This document shows positions 46,958 through 56,187 of a stretch of 64,000 nt of DNA, piece after piece. The notes below the pieces were generated by a model. That model was not told the origin of the DNA. It saw only the letters and a list, made by a program, of their open reading frames with translations, and made no database searches. The position numbers were made by a program, and so were the translations under genes. Source of the DNA: DATDIC01 sp963764525 (GTDB lineage Bacteria > Pseudomonadota > Alphaproteobacteria > Acetobacterales > Acetobacteraceae); assembly GCA_963764525.1 (NCBI GenBank), contig CAVXTC010000003.1, forward strand, positions 124,001 through 188,000, in the 5' to 3' direction. Each line of letters begins with the position of its first letter. Position 1 is the first letter of the stretch.

Positions 46958-47425
46958 TCATCCGCCGCCGGAGGCGTCGGAGAGGTCGACCTCGCCGAGG
47001 GCCGGATCGTCCGCGGAGAGCGGTGTATCGCCTGACGGATAACCATTCTGTTTCAGAATGAAGGCCATGATATCGGAGCATTGCGTCGGCGTCAGCGATC
47101 CGGGTTTGGTCTGCGGCATCTGCGTCGCGATGAACTGCATCAGCAACGGTGCGGTCATGTGCTGGGCTGCGACCATTTGGTGAAACTGCCGACCTACCAG
47201 TGCAGGTCCGACCTTTCCGGTGAGATCCTCACCATGGCAGACAGCGCACGTCTGATAATAGACTTCCCGGCCAGTCAGCGCCTGCGCGTCCGTATAGACG
47301 GAGATCGCGCTACCGCCCGCCGCCACACCGTGCAAACCGAGCATGCTAAGAATGGAGGCGAGGCACAAGGGCAACACGATCCTATCCCAGAGCACATGCG
47401 CGTCGTGGCGACTGTTGACCTGCAT
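46958..47425 (-). CDS. Periplasmic c-type cytochrome, electron acceptor for the PQQ dehydrogenase
   Basis: A 155-residue exported protein. IVLPLCLASILSMLGLHGVA is the signal/anchor segment; EVYYQTCAVCHGEDLTG carries the single CxxCH heme site; VGPALVGRQF and the later QMPQTKPGSLTP supply the usual axial Met. It ends with an acidic tail (SADDPALGEVDLSDAS). It lies 58 bases upstream of the PQQ dehydrogenase on the same strand, the arrangement expected for the cytochrome that takes its electrons to the oxidase. Confidence 0.92.
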   Translation of the reverse strand: MQVNSRHDAHVLWDRIVLPLCLASILSMLGLHGVAAGGSAISVYTDAQALTGREVYYQTCAVCHGEDLTGKVGPALVGRQFHQMVAAQHMTAPLLMQFIATQMPQTKPGSLTPTQCSDIMAFILKQNGYPSGDTPLSADDPALGEVDLSDASGGG

Positions 47426-47677
47426 AGCGGGCAGTGATGAAACCTTACAGTGAACAGCAACAGGATCGCGTTCGAGCGCACTGAGTCAACAGGAGCGGAG
47501 TAACAATGCTGCGACCGCTTCGCCCCGCAGCTAGACGGCGTGATAATGCGCGCGGTGCCCCGTGCAATTTCGGGTCATTCAACGCGAAACCGGAGACGGT
47601 CCCCTATGTCTTCTTGCCTTTCGGGACTCTACTCCAATTCCTCCTCACACTCAACGGGGCGTCAATCGGAGGATACG

Positions 47678-47944
47678 ATGACCCGACCGCAGACCATTAG
47701 CGGCAATTTCGACGCCAGTACGTTTGATGCATTTGATCCTGTGCTGGCACCCTCAAATTCGGTGACGGCGACACTGCCGGTAAAGGCCGCGACCACGATC
47801 ATGCCCGGCACCGACACGCCGTCGGCTATCGCGCTGCTCCTGCTGCTGCGCCTTCGTTCACCTATCTGGGCCGGGTCCGCTGGACAGATCCTGGACAAAC
47901 GGATCGGTGTTGAAGGGTACGCCACCACACGCCCTGCTGTCTAA
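47678..47944 (+). other. Possible small ORF with a good ribosome site
   Basis: ATG 47678 is preceded at normal distance by GGAGG and opens MTRPQTISGNFDASTFDAFD, 88 codons long. The latter half switches to Leu/Arg-rich, unconvincing sequence. Another frame reads PSFTYLGRVRWTDPG there, so an indel is possible. Family unknown; may be a gene remnant in the accessory stretch. Confidence 0.3.
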
Positions 47945-47978
47945 CGCTAAGGTTTGCGGCGTGGCTCCCTTGCCGTCC

Positions 47979-48956
47979 TCACGGCACCGCGGCGCCCTGC
48001 ACGTTCAGGTGCAGCGCATAGACGGACGTGCTCGCACACATGAACAGCCGGTCTTTCTTGCGTCCGCCGAAGCACAGATTCGCGCAACCCTCCGGCAGGT
48101 GGATTTTGCCAATCAGAGTGCCGTCGGGCGCGTAGCAGCGCACCCCGTCCTCCCGCGGGTCCGCCCAGCCCATTGCCGCCCAGACATTGCCGTGAACGTC
48201 GCAACGGATGCCGTCGGTCATTCCCGGTGCAAAATCCTCGGCGAAGACCCGCCCGGCGCGCAATCGCGTCCCGTCCAATTCAAACACCCGGATGTGCGAT
48301 GGGCCGCCATGCGAAATCCCGGTATCCACCACATACAAAAGCCGCTCGTCCGGTGAGAAGCACAGCCCGTTGGGACGGGCGAAATCGTCCGCCACCACGC
48401 GTGCCTCGCCGGAATGCGGATCGATCCGGTACACGTTGCGCGGCAGTTCGCATTCCGCCGCGTGGCCCTCATACGGCCCGTCGATGCCGTAACCGGGATC
48501 GGTGAACCACACCGCGCCGTCGCCGGTCACCGTCACGTCGTTCGGCGCGTTGAGCGATTTGCCCTGGAACCGATCCAGCAGCACGGTGATTCGCCCATCA
48601 TGTTCGGTGCGCGTCACCCGCCTGGTGTCGTGTTCGCAGGTGACCAGCCTTCCCTCGCGGTCCCGGGTGTTGCCGTTGGCGTAGTTGGAGGGGGCGCGGA
48701 ACACGCTGACATGACCGTCCTCGGCCAGCCAGCGCATCATGCGGTTGTTCGGGATGTCGCTCCAGATCAGGCAATTCAGGTCGCGGAAAAACACGGGGCC
48801 TTCCGCCCAGCGGAAGCCGCTGGCGATGCGTTCGATGGCGGCATTGCCCTGGCGATACGTGAATCGCTTGTCCAGCGGCTCGATCCTGGTGTCGGGATAG
48901 CGCGATTCCAGCATGCCGAGCGGCAGGGATCCCATGAGCGGGGCGTGTTCGTGCAT
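47979..48956 (-). CDS. SMP-30/gluconolactonase-family protein
   Basis: An intact 325-residue six-blade propeller lactonase, cytosolic (no signal peptide). SGFRWAEGPVFFRDLNCLIW has the metal Glu. LNAPNDVTVTGDGAVWFTDP carries the central Asn-Asp motif with GYGIDGPYEG, and ARPNGLCFSPDERLLYVVDT the second Asn/Asp metal ligands. The family hydrolyses sugar lactones such as glucono-1,5-lactone. A PQQ sugar dehydrogenase would produce such lactones, but the nearby PQQ enzyme is alcohol-dehydrogenase-like, so a shared pathway is only a guess. Confidence 0.92.
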   Translation of the reverse strand: MHEHAPLMGSLPLGMLESRYPDTRIEPLDKRFTYRQGNAAIERIASGFRWAEGPVFFRDLNCLIWSDIPNNRMMRWLAEDGHVSVFRAPSNYANGNTRDREGRLVTCEHDTRRVTRTEHDGRITVLLDRFQGKSLNAPNDVTVTGDGAVWFTDPGYGIDGPYEGHAAECELPRNVYRIDPHSGEARVVADDFARPNGLCFSPDERLLYVVDTGISHGGPSHIRVFELDGTRLRAGRVFAEDFAPGMTDGIRCDVHGNVWAAMGWADPREDGVRCYAPDGTLIGKIHLPEGCANLCFGGRKKDRLFMCASTSVYALHLNVQGAAVP

Positions 48957-49039
48957 ATCAATTCCTCCGTATGGCCTTGCTTCGCCAACCCGGCTTCCTC
49001 ACAAACACGGCGCATGGAAGCCTGCAAGCGCGAACGGCG

Positions 49040-50273
49040 ATGCCCGACCCCACCCGCGACGCCGCGTTCGAGCTGCTGAGCACGGTGCTCGACCGGCACC
49101 GGCCGCTGGAGGAGGCGCTGGACGCGCTGCCGCCGGCCGATTCGCGCGACCGCGCGGCGGCGCATCGGTTGGCTGCGATGGTGCTGCGCCGGATGGGCAC
49201 GCTGGACGCGGTGCTCGATCCGTTGCTGAAGAAGGCGCCGCCGGTTCCCGTCCGGCACGTGCTGCGGCTTGGCGCGGCCGGTCTGCTGCTGCTTGGCACG
49301 CCGGCCCATGCGGCGGTCGCGACGGCGGTGGCGCTGGCCCGTTCGCGCGGCCTGGCGCCTTTTGCCGGCTTGGTGAACGCGGTGTTGCGACGGGTCGCCG
49401 CGATGCCGGATGCGCTGGCGGATCTCGACGGACCTCGGCTGGACACGCCGGCCTGGCTTTGGGCGTCCTGGGGCGCGCTGGCGCGGCCGATCGCCCAGGC
49501 GCACCAGTCGGCGGCGCCGCTGGACCTGACTTTGCGGCCAGACGCCGGGGCGCCCGAGGGTGGGGAGCGGCTGCCCACCGGCTCGGTCCGGTTCCCCGCC
49601 GGGACGCGGGTGACCGAGCATTCCGGGCTTCGCGACCGGCGCATTCTGGGTGCAGGACGCCGCGGCCGCGCTGCCGGCCCGGTTGCTGGCGGTCCAACCC
49701 GGCGAGGCTGTGGCCGATCTCTGCGCATCGCCCGGCGGCAAGACGGCGCAACTGGCGGCGGCCGGGGCTCGGGTGACCGCGGTGGAGCGGGACCTTCGGC
49801 GGACCGAGCGGTTGCGGCAGAACCTGCGCGATTGGCGGCTGGAGGCCGAGACGGTGGCCGCGGACGCAGCGCTTTGGACGCCGCCGGCGGCGTTCGATGC
49901 GGTGCTGCTGGATGCGCCGTGCAGCGCGACCGGCACCATCCGCCGGCATCCCGACGTGCCGCACCTCAAGCGCCCGCAGGATGTGGTGGCGATGACCGAG
50001 GCGCAGGATCGGCTGCTGGCCGCGGCGGCGGCGATGCTGCGATCGGGCGGCAGGCTGGTCTATGCGGTCTGCTCGTTGCAGCCGGAAGAGGGCGCACCGC
50101 GGATCGAAGCGGCGTTGCGCCGTGGAGACCTGCGCCACGACCCGTTCACGGCCGCCGAGCTGGCCGAACTTCCAGAGGCGCGCACGCCGGAGGGGTATTT
50201 GCGGACTCATCCGGGGATGTGGGCGGATCGCGGCTTCATGGACGGGTTTTTCGCTGCGCGGCTGGTGAAGTAG
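49040..50273 (+). CDS. rsmB: 16S rRNA (cytosine-C5) methyltransferase RsmB/Fmu-type (one frameshift)
   Basis: A cytosolic SAM-dependent RNA methyltransferase of ~410 residues. The N-terminal NusB-like domain is DPTRDAAFELLSTVLDRHRP, LRLGAAGLLLLGTPAHAAVA. The catalytic domain has WVQDAAAALPARLLAV, the SAM motif VADLCASPGGKTAQLA, and the two cysteines in LLDAPCSATGTIRRHPD and YAVCSLQPEEG. One surplus T near 49621 breaks the frame (TEH to PGFATGAFWVQ). ATG 49040 is the family-like start, though an in-frame ATG exists at 48971. Heads the rsmB-rpe-heparinase operon. Confidence 0.92.
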
Positions 50274-50326
50274 TGATTGCGCCGAGACCCCTCCCACAAG
50301 CGGAGCGGGGAAGGTAGAACCGTGGA

Positions 50327-50983
50327 ATGGCTGAGATCATCATCGCCCCGAGTTTGTTGGCCGCTGATTTTTCCCGTCTGCGGGAGGAGACGGCGGCGGT
50401 GGAGGCGGCGGGAGCGGATTGGCTGCACCTCGACGTCATGGACGGGCATTTCGTGCCGAACATCAGCTTCGGCCCGCTGGTGCTGAACAGTCTTCGGCGG
50501 CACACGAAACTGCAATTCGACGTTCACCTGATGATCGCGCCGGTCGATCCGTATATCCCCGCCTTCGCCGAGGCCGGGGCGGATCACCTGTTGGTCCATG
50601 CCGAGGCCGGCCCGCATCTGCACCGGTCGCTGCAGCTTGTCCGCGCGCACGGCAAAAGCGCCGGGGTGGTGCTCAATCCCGCCACGCCGCCCGATGCCGT
50701 TGCATGGATACTCGATCTGATCGACACAATCCTGGTGATGACGGTCAACCCCGGATTCGGCGGCCAGACTTTCCTGGCCTCGCAACTTGCGAAACTCGCG
50801 GTGCTGCGGCGGATGATCGACGGCGCTGGACGCCCGATCCGGCTGGCGGTGGATGGCGGCATCACGCCGACGACCGCACGCCAGGCGGTCGCCGCCGGGG
50901 CCGATACGCTGATCGCCGGTACCTCGGTGTTCGGAGCGGCGGACTACGCGACCGCCATTGCCGCCCTGCGGGGCAGCGCATGA
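50327..50983 (+). CDS. rpe: Ribulose-phosphate 3-epimerase
   Basis: A 218-residue TIM-barrel enzyme interconverting ribulose-5-phosphate and xylulose-5-phosphate. Signatures are IIIAPSLLAADFSRL, WLHLDVMDGHFVPNISFGP (metal His/Asp), FDVHLMIAPVDPY, MTVNPGFGGQTF and LAVDGGITPTTA (catalytic Asp). Its TGA overlaps the ATG of the heparinase-like gene by 4 bases. The rsmB-rpe order is common in alphaproteobacteria. Confidence 0.97.
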   Translation: MAEIIIAPSLLAADFSRLREETAAVEAAGADWLHLDVMDGHFVPNISFGPLVLNSLRRHTKLQFDVHLMIAPVDPYIPAFAEAGADHLLVHAEAGPHLHRSLQLVRAHGKSAGVVLNPATPPDAVAWILDLIDTILVMTVNPGFGGQTFLASQLAKLAVLRRMIDGAGRPIRLAVDGGITPTTARQAVAAGADTLIAGTSVFGAADYATAIAALRGSA

Positions 50984-52575
50984 GCGGCGACCCACGCCGC
51001 TGGCTGCGTGATGCCCGCCGGGCGATGGCGCGGCTGCCCAGCCTTCGGATGACACGCGTGCCGGATGCGCCCGCCCTTCCCGTCCGCGACCCCTGGCCCG
51101 GCGATCCCGCACGCGGCGCCCGGCTGCTGAAGGGGGAGCTGGAATTCGGCGGTGGGGTGCGGCTGCTGCGGCCCGGTGGCTGGTCGGACGGCGGGGCGGC
51201 GTTGCCGCGGGCTGCGGCGCACAGCTTCATCTGGCTGCGCGACCTGCGCGCGCTCGGCACCGATGCGGCAAGGCTGCGCGCCCGCGCACTGGTTTCCGAT
51301 TGGATCAACGCCGGTGCCGGCGACGCCATGGCGCAGCGGCCGGATGTGGCCGGCGCGCGCATCGCCGGATGGCTCGGCCACTACGATTTCTTCTTCGCGG
51401 CGGCCGACGATGTGTTCCGCCAGCGACTGATGTCGCGGCTGGTGTCCGACGCACGCAGCCTGTCGGCCGCCCTGCCGGCCGAAGAACTCGACGCGCGCGC
51501 GCTGACCGCGCTCAAGGGCCTGATCGCCGCCGCGGTCGCTTTGCCCGACCACGCCGCGTTCCTGACCCGCGCGCTGCGCTTCCTGCCGCAGGAGATCGCC
51601 CGCCAGGTGCTGCCGGACGGCTGCCACGCGGAGCGCAGCCCGGCAGCCCAGCTTGCCGCCTTGCAGGACCTGACCGAGATCCGCGCGCTGCTGCAGGCGG
51701 CACAGGCGCAGCCCCCGGCGGCGCTGGCCAGCGCGATCGAGCGGATGGCCGCGGCACTGCGCGTAATGCGGCACGGCGATGGCGGGCTGGCGCTGTTCAA
51801 CGGCAGCAAGGAGGAAGCCAGCACGCTGGTCGAGCTGGTGCTCGCCCAGGCCGGGCGCGGCGGACGAGGGCCATCGTCGCTCGGAGATGGCGGCTTCCAC
51901 CGGCTGGCGGCCGGTCGCAGCGCGGTGATCGTGGATTGCGGGGCGCCGCCGCCGGCCGGCGTGGACCGCTATGCGCATGCCGGGACGCTGTCGATGGAGA
52001 TGTCGGTCGGGCGCGACCGCATGATCGTCAACTGCGGCGCCTTTCCCGCCGGCCCGCCCGAGTGGCGCGACGCGGCGCGCGCGACGGCGGCGCATTCCAC
52101 GCTGGTGATCGCCGACACCAACTCCTCGGAGCTGAAGCCGGACGGGCTTGGGCGGCGACCGGTCACGGTGGAGGTGAAGCGTCAGGAGGCGAATGGCGCG
52201 CACTGGCTGGAGGCCAGCCATGACGGCTGGCTGAAGCCGTTCGGCGCGGTGCATCGCCGCCGGCTGTATATGGCCGAGAGCGGCGAGGACATCCGCGGCG
52301 AGGACGTGGTGGAAGCGCCGACGCCGCAGCCGTTCGCGCTGCGGTTTCATCTGCATCCGGGCGTGCATGTGAACCTGCAGCAGGACGGCGAGGCGGTGCT
52401 GCTGCGGCTGCCCTCGGGCGGCGGCTGGCGGCTGCGGGCGGATGGCGCGCGGATGAGCCTGGAAGAGAGCATCTATCTCGGCGGCTCCGAGCCGCGGCGG
52501 ACCGAGCAGGTGGTGCTGACCGGCTATCCCGATGACCCGCAGCACGTGAAATGGGCGATCAGCAAGGTGAAGTAG
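50980..52575 (+). CDS. Heparinase II/III-family protein
   Basis: A 531-residue protein with an alpha-toroid N-terminal half (ARALVSDWINAGAGDAMAQR, IAGWLGHYDFFFAAADDVFR) and a beta-sandwich C-terminal half (RYAHAGTLSMEMSVGRDRMI, AAHSTLVIADTNSSELKPD, LRFHLHPGVHVNLQQDGEAV). The family includes polysaccharide lyases, but this alphaproteobacterial subgroup has no signal peptide and lies in the rsmB-rpe operon, and its substrate is unknown. ATG 50980 overlaps the rpe stop (ATGA), so translation is coupled. Intact. Confidence 0.9.
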   Translation: MSGDPRRWLRDARRAMARLPSLRMTRVPDAPALPVRDPWPGDPARGARLLKGELEFGGGVRLLRPGGWSDGGAALPRAAAHSFIWLRDLRALGTDAARLRARALVSDWINAGAGDAMAQRPDVAGARIAGWLGHYDFFFAAADDVFRQRLMSRLVSDARSLSAALPAEELDARALTALKGLIAAAVALPDHAAFLTRALRFLPQEIARQVLPDGCHAERSPAAQLAALQDLTEIRALLQAAQAQPPAALASAIERMAAALRVMRHGDGGLALFNGSKEEASTLVELVLAQAGRGGRGPSSLGDGGFHRLAAGRSAVIVDCGAPPPAGVDRYAHAGTLSMEMSVGRDRMIVNCGAFPAGPPEWRDAARATAAHSTLVIADTNSSELKPDGLGRRPVTVEVKRQEANGAHWLEASHDGWLKPFGAVHRRRLYMAESGEDIRGEDVVEAPTPQPFALRFHLHPGVHVNLQQDGEAVLLRLPSGGGWRLRADGARMSLEESIYLGGSEPRRTEQVVLTGYPDDPQHVKWAISKVK

Positions 52576-53030
52576 CGAGCCCCTGCCCACAACCCGCTCG
52601 CCAGGACGCAGATCCGCGCGATGATCCCTTTTACGCCCGCCCACCTGCAATGCCGCGGGCCAGGATCAGGCCGCTGATCGGATCGTACCGACAAACGGCC
52701 GCTTCGGGGCTCTTCTCAGTCCTCGCGTCAAACCTGGGAAAGTTCGACCTGAAACCGGCGGACCGTCAGACGCCAGGAACGAGGCAACCCGTCACCAGTC
52801 TCTGATTGGCTCGGACGGTACAACCGGTCTTCCGGTGGTCTACACGAAGGCCAAGAAGAACCACGAAGGGCCACGAAGATGATCCACAGGCTCCCCGACC
52901 GGGCGAACCCCCGGCGATCATACCGCGGTCATGTCGAGTCCCCAGCGCAATCGCACACGGGGTCTGTGTATTGCTCCCCGTCCCCTTGCGGCAGGGGGCG
53001 AGGGGAGCGGGCCGGCAGGTAGGGTTGCCA
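52576..53030. other. Gene-free gap with a GC-rich hairpin
   Basis: I see no supportable gene. The right end holds an imperfect hairpin, GCTCCCC at 52973-52979 pairing with GGGGAGC at 53002-53008, with further CCCC/GGGG pairing inside, just before the glycosyltransferase ribosome site. Similar C-rich/G-rich hairpins occur near 50284, 39513 and 54168, hinting at a dispersed REP-like element. Confidence 0.4.
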
Positions 53031-54134
53031 ATGAAACTCATCGAGATCACCAACGTGGATTTCTCGCTGCGGCACTTCCTGCTGCCGCTGATGCGCGGGG
53101 CGCGGGCGCGCGGGCACGAGGTGCTCGGGGCCTGTGCCGAGGGGCCGCTGCTGGACGGAGTGCGCGCCGATGGATTTCGCGTGGTGGCGTTGCCGTTCGA
53201 GCGGCGCGTGTCACTCCTGGCGCATGTGCGGGCGTTTGCCGCGCTGGTGCGGCTGTTCCGGGCCGAGCGGCCGGACCTGGTGCATGCGCACATGCCGATC
53301 AGCGGCTTCCTGGCGCGGCTGGCGGCGCGAGTGACCGGCGTGCCGCGCGTTGCGTACACCTGCCACGGTTTTCTGTTCAACCAGGAAGGCTCGACACTTC
53401 GCCGCGGCGCCGCCCTGGCCATGGAGTGGTTCGGCGGGCGGATCACCGACATTTTCATGACGGTCTCCACCGAGGAGGCGAGGGATGCCAGGCGCCTGCG
53501 CCTGGCGCGCCACCCGGTGGCGATCGGCAATGGCCGGGATCCGGCGCTGTTCCGCCCGGATTCCGCCGCGCGCGCCCGGGTTCGCGCGGAACTCGGCGTG
53601 CCGGCCGACCGGGTGGTGGTGATCGCGGTGTCCCGGCTGGTGCGCAGCAAGGGTTATCCGGAACTGGTCGCCGCCATGACGGACCTGCCGGCAGCCGAGC
53701 TGTGGGTGATCGGAGAGCGGCTGGGGTCCGATCGCGGCGACGACATGGACGCGCTGTTCGCAGCGTCCGGGCTTGGTGCGCGGCTTCGCCGGCTGGGCTA
53801 TCGCGACGACGTCGCGGCGCTGCTGGCGGCGGCGGATATCTTCGCGCTGCCAAGCTATTTCGAGGGCCTGCCGATGTCGGTGATCGAGGCGATGCTGGCC
53901 GGCCTGCCGGTGGTGGCCAGCGATATCGACGGCCCGCGCGAGCAGGTGGCGGACGGGGTGACCGGGCTGCTGGTCCCCCCGCGGGAGGTCGCACCCTTGG
54001 CGGCGGCTTTGGCGCGGCTGGCCGACGATGCGGGTCTGCGGGAAGCGATGGGAGCTGCGGGACGGGAGCGGGCGAAAGCGCTGTATGACGAGGCGAACGT
54101 GGTGGCGCGGACTCTGGAGTTACTGGGGTTGTGA
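53031..54134 (+). CDS. GT4-family glycosyltransferase
   Basis: A 367-residue GT-B retaining glycosyltransferase. MKLIEITNVDFSLRHFLLPL and MRGARARGHEVLGAC form the acceptor-side opening; HAHMPISGFLARLAAR follows. The donor side has VIAVSRLVRSKGYPELVAAM, then FALPSYFEGLPMSVIEAMLA with the EX7E motif, and ASDIDGPREQVADGVTGLLV. Proteins like this add sugars to polysaccharides or lipid carriers at the cytosolic membrane face. AGGTAGGG precedes ATG 53031. No other polysaccharide gene adjoins it. Confidence 0.93.
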   Translation: MKLIEITNVDFSLRHFLLPLMRGARARGHEVLGACAEGPLLDGVRADGFRVVALPFERRVSLLAHVRAFAALVRLFRAERPDLVHAHMPISGFLARLAARVTGVPRVAYTCHGFLFNQEGSTLRRGAALAMEWFGGRITDIFMTVSTEEARDARRLRLARHPVAIGNGRDPALFRPDSAARARVRAELGVPADRVVVIAVSRLVRSKGYPELVAAMTDLPAAELWVIGERLGSDRGDDMDALFAASGLGARLRRLGYRDDVAALLAAADIFALPSYFEGLPMSVIEAMLAGLPVVASDIDGPREQVADGVTGLLVPPREVAPLAAALARLADDAGLREAMGAAGRERAKALYDEANVVARTLELLGL

Positions 54135-54205
54135 CTTTGGTTGGCATCGGCCGGCCTGACCGCTGACTCCGCTCCCGTTGTAGGAGGGGTCGCGACACAG
54201 AACGC

Positions 54206-54234
54206 TTGACTTCTGCCAGCCCGCGCTGTATTTA
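54206..54234 (+). promoter_or_regulatory. Predicted promoter of the arsR-DUF899 unit
   Basis: TTGACT at 54206-54211, 17-base spacer, TATTTA at 54229-54234. This is one of the best sigma-70-type matches in the window, and the gene start lies at 54271. Confidence 0.65.
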
Positions 54235-54245
54235 ACCCATGAGTT
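54234..54245. promoter_or_regulatory. ArsR operator candidate
   Basis: AACCCATGAGTT, an inverted repeat (AAC-N-CATG-N-GTT) with one mismatched pair, immediately after the -10 box. The position is ideal for autorepression by the ArsR protein encoded 26 bases downstream. Confidence 0.5.
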
Positions 54246-54270
54246 ACATAACCCTGCGGTTCACCTCAGC

Positions 54271-54621
54271 ATGACGCCCGACCGCCTCAACGCCACCTTC
54301 GCGGCCCTGGCAGATCCCACGCGGCGCGCCATTCTGGCCCGCCTCGCCTCCGGAGATGCCTCGGTCACCGAACTGGGCGAGCCGTTCCGCATCAGCCTTC
54401 CCGCCATCTCCAAGCACCTGAAGGTGCTGGAGCGCGCCGGCCTGATCGCCCGCGGGCGGGATGCGCAATGGCGACCCTGCCGGCTTGAGGCCGGTCCGCT
54501 CAAGGATGCCGCCGATTGGTTGGATCACTACCGACGCTTCTGGGAACAGAGCCTGGATCGGCTGGAGGATTACCTGGGCGAGTTGCAACTAAAAGGCAAG
54601 AAGCGTGGCCGCAAGAGCTGA
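54271..54621 (+). CDS. ArsR-family transcriptional repressor
   Basis: A 116-residue winged-helix regulator. LNATFAALADPTRRAILARL, then VTELGEPFRISLPAISKHLK (recognition helix) and LERAGLIARGRDAQWRPCRL (wing) are typical of the ArsR subgroup that sits next to SRPBCC or DUF899 genes. No metal-binding Cys pair (ELCVC) is present, so it probably does not sense metal. A promoter with an overlapping palindrome lies just upstream. It is followed by the DUF899 gene, likely its regulated partner. Confidence 0.93.
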   Translation: MTPDRLNATFAALADPTRRAILARLASGDASVTELGEPFRISLPAISKHLKVLERAGLIARGRDAQWRPCRLEAGPLKDAADWLDHYRRFWEQSLDRLEDYLGELQLKGKKRGRKS

Positions 54622-54728
54622 CGCCATCGCGCAAGCGACCCGGTGGGAACTGGTCGTCTCGCGCATCCCGACCAGGCGGCGCGGACGAACTGCCTGGAAC
54701 GTTGAGCCAAATACCTGGAGGTCGAAAC

Positions 54729-55448
54729 ATGCAGCACCACCCGATCGTACCGCGCGATGAGTGGCTTGCGGCGCGCACCGCGCTGCTGGCCAGGGAGAAG
54801 GAACTCACCCGTGCCCGCGACCGATTGAGCGCCGAGCGGCGCTCGCTGCCCTGGGTCCGCGTCGAAAAGACCTATGTGTTCGACACGCCGGAAGGCCGGC
54901 AGACGCTGGGCGATCTGTTCGACGGGCGCAGCCAGTTGATCGTCAAGCACTTCATGCTGGGTCCGGGATGGGAAGAAGGCTGCGTCGGCTGCTCGTTCCA
55001 TGCCGACCACATCGACGGAGCGCGCGTGCATCTGGAAAACCACGACGTGACCCTGCTTGCGGTTTCACGGGCGCCGCTGCCAGAGATCGAGGCGTTCAAG
55101 CAGCGCATGGGCTGGCATTTCAGGTGGGTGTCGTCATTCGAAAGCGATTTCAATTTCGACTATCACGTGTCGTTCTCGCCGGACGAGATAGCGAAGGGCG
55201 TGGTGTATTACAACTATGCGCTGCGCGAGTTCCAGAGCGACGAAATGTCTGGAATCAGCGTGTTCTGCAAGGATGCCGGTGGCGACATCTTCCACACCTA
55301 TTCATCCTACGCGCGCGGCAATGAGATGTTGCTCGGGACGTACAACTACCTCGACCTGACTCCGAAGGGCCGTAACGAGACACGCAATCTGACGGATTGG
55401 GTGCGGCATCACGACAGGTATGCCAATCGCGGTGACGAGCTGTCGTAA
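54729..55448 (+). CDS. DUF899-family thioredoxin-fold protein
   Basis: A 239-residue cytosolic protein. IVPRDEWLAARTALLAREKE and LPWVRVEKTYVFDTPEGR are the standard DUF899 opening. MLGPGWEEGCVGCSFHADHI carries a CxxC pair in a thioredoxin-like fold, and FNFDYHVSF and VFCKDAGGDIFHTYSSYARG follow. The C-terminal LLGTYNYLDLTPKGRNE is highly characteristic. Function is unestablished; a redox or peroxide role is proposed for the fold. GGAGG precedes ATG 54729. Probably co-transcribed with arsR. Confidence 0.92.
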   Translation: MQHHPIVPRDEWLAARTALLAREKELTRARDRLSAERRSLPWVRVEKTYVFDTPEGRQTLGDLFDGRSQLIVKHFMLGPGWEEGCVGCSFHADHIDGARVHLENHDVTLLAVSRAPLPEIEAFKQRMGWHFRWVSSFESDFNFDYHVSFSPDEIAKGVVYYNYALREFQSDEMSGISVFCKDAGGDIFHTYSSYARGNEMLLGTYNYLDLTPKGRNETRNLTDWVRHHDRYANRGDELS

Positions 55449-55482
55449 CAAGAGCCACCGAACGGACCGACCCTCCCGGCGA

Positions 55483-56094
55483 TCAAACCGTCAGCACCCC
55501 GTGCTGGCGCAAGAACCCCAGCAGCGGCAGCAGCGGCAACCCAAGGATCGTCGCATGATCGCCCTCGACCCGGTCGAACAAATGTACCCCAGGTCCTTCC
55601 AGCCGATACGCCCCGACACTGGTCAACACACGATCCGCCTCCACCGCCAGGTAGTCATCGAGAAACTGGTCGGAAAACGGCCGCATCGTCAGGCGCGGCC
55701 GTGCGACATAATGCCAGAGGCGCTGGCTGCCACGCATGCAGAGCACGGCGGTGTTCAAAGTGTGCGTCTTGCCGCGCAACGCGGCAAGCTGCGCCTGCGC
55801 TGCGTCCAGATCGACCGGCTTGTCGAACCATGACTCCCCGCACACCAGGATCTGGTCGGCGCCGATCACCAGCGCGTCCGGGGTCCGCTGTGCCACACGT
55901 CTGGCCTTCAGTTCGGCAAGGTAGAGCGCGGTCGCGTCGGCATCCGCTCCGTCGGCGCGGGCTGCCTGCTTCACGCCCGCCTCATCAACGGCGGTTGGCA
56001 CGGACTTGAACTGAAGCCCCGCAGCGGACAGCAGGGTTTGTCGCGTGCGGGAGGCGCTCGCCAGGATCAGCGTCGGCGTTGGGTTCTGCAGCAT
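55483..56094 (-). CDS. maf: Maf-family nucleoside triphosphate pyrophosphatase
   Basis: A 203-residue cytosolic enzyme that hydrolyses non-canonical or methylated nucleotides to monophosphates. The start LILASASRTRQTLLSAAGL has the SASxxR substrate loop. TALYLAELKARRVAQ and VIGADQILVCGESWFDKP (catalytic Asp region), GKTHTLNTAVLC and VGAYRLEGPGVHLFDRVEGD complete the Maf pattern. SASRTRQ rather than SxSPRR places it in the YceF-like subgroup. Convergent with the DUF899 gene. Confidence 0.93.
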   Translation of the reverse strand: MLQNPTPTLILASASRTRQTLLSAAGLQFKSVPTAVDEAGVKQAARADGADADATALYLAELKARRVAQRTPDALVIGADQILVCGESWFDKPVDLDAAQAQLAALRGKTHTLNTAVLCMRGSQRLWHYVARPRLTMRPFSDQFLDDYLAVEADRVLTSVGAYRLEGPGVHLFDRVEGDHATILGLPLLPLLGFLRQHGVLTV

Positions 56095-56187
56095 GACGCT
56101 GTTCGTAGCACAGGCTGAAGGTTCGAGCTGCCGCACAAGCTTCGCGGGCTTGACGCGGAAGACAGTCGGTCGTTTTGCCGCTTGGTT

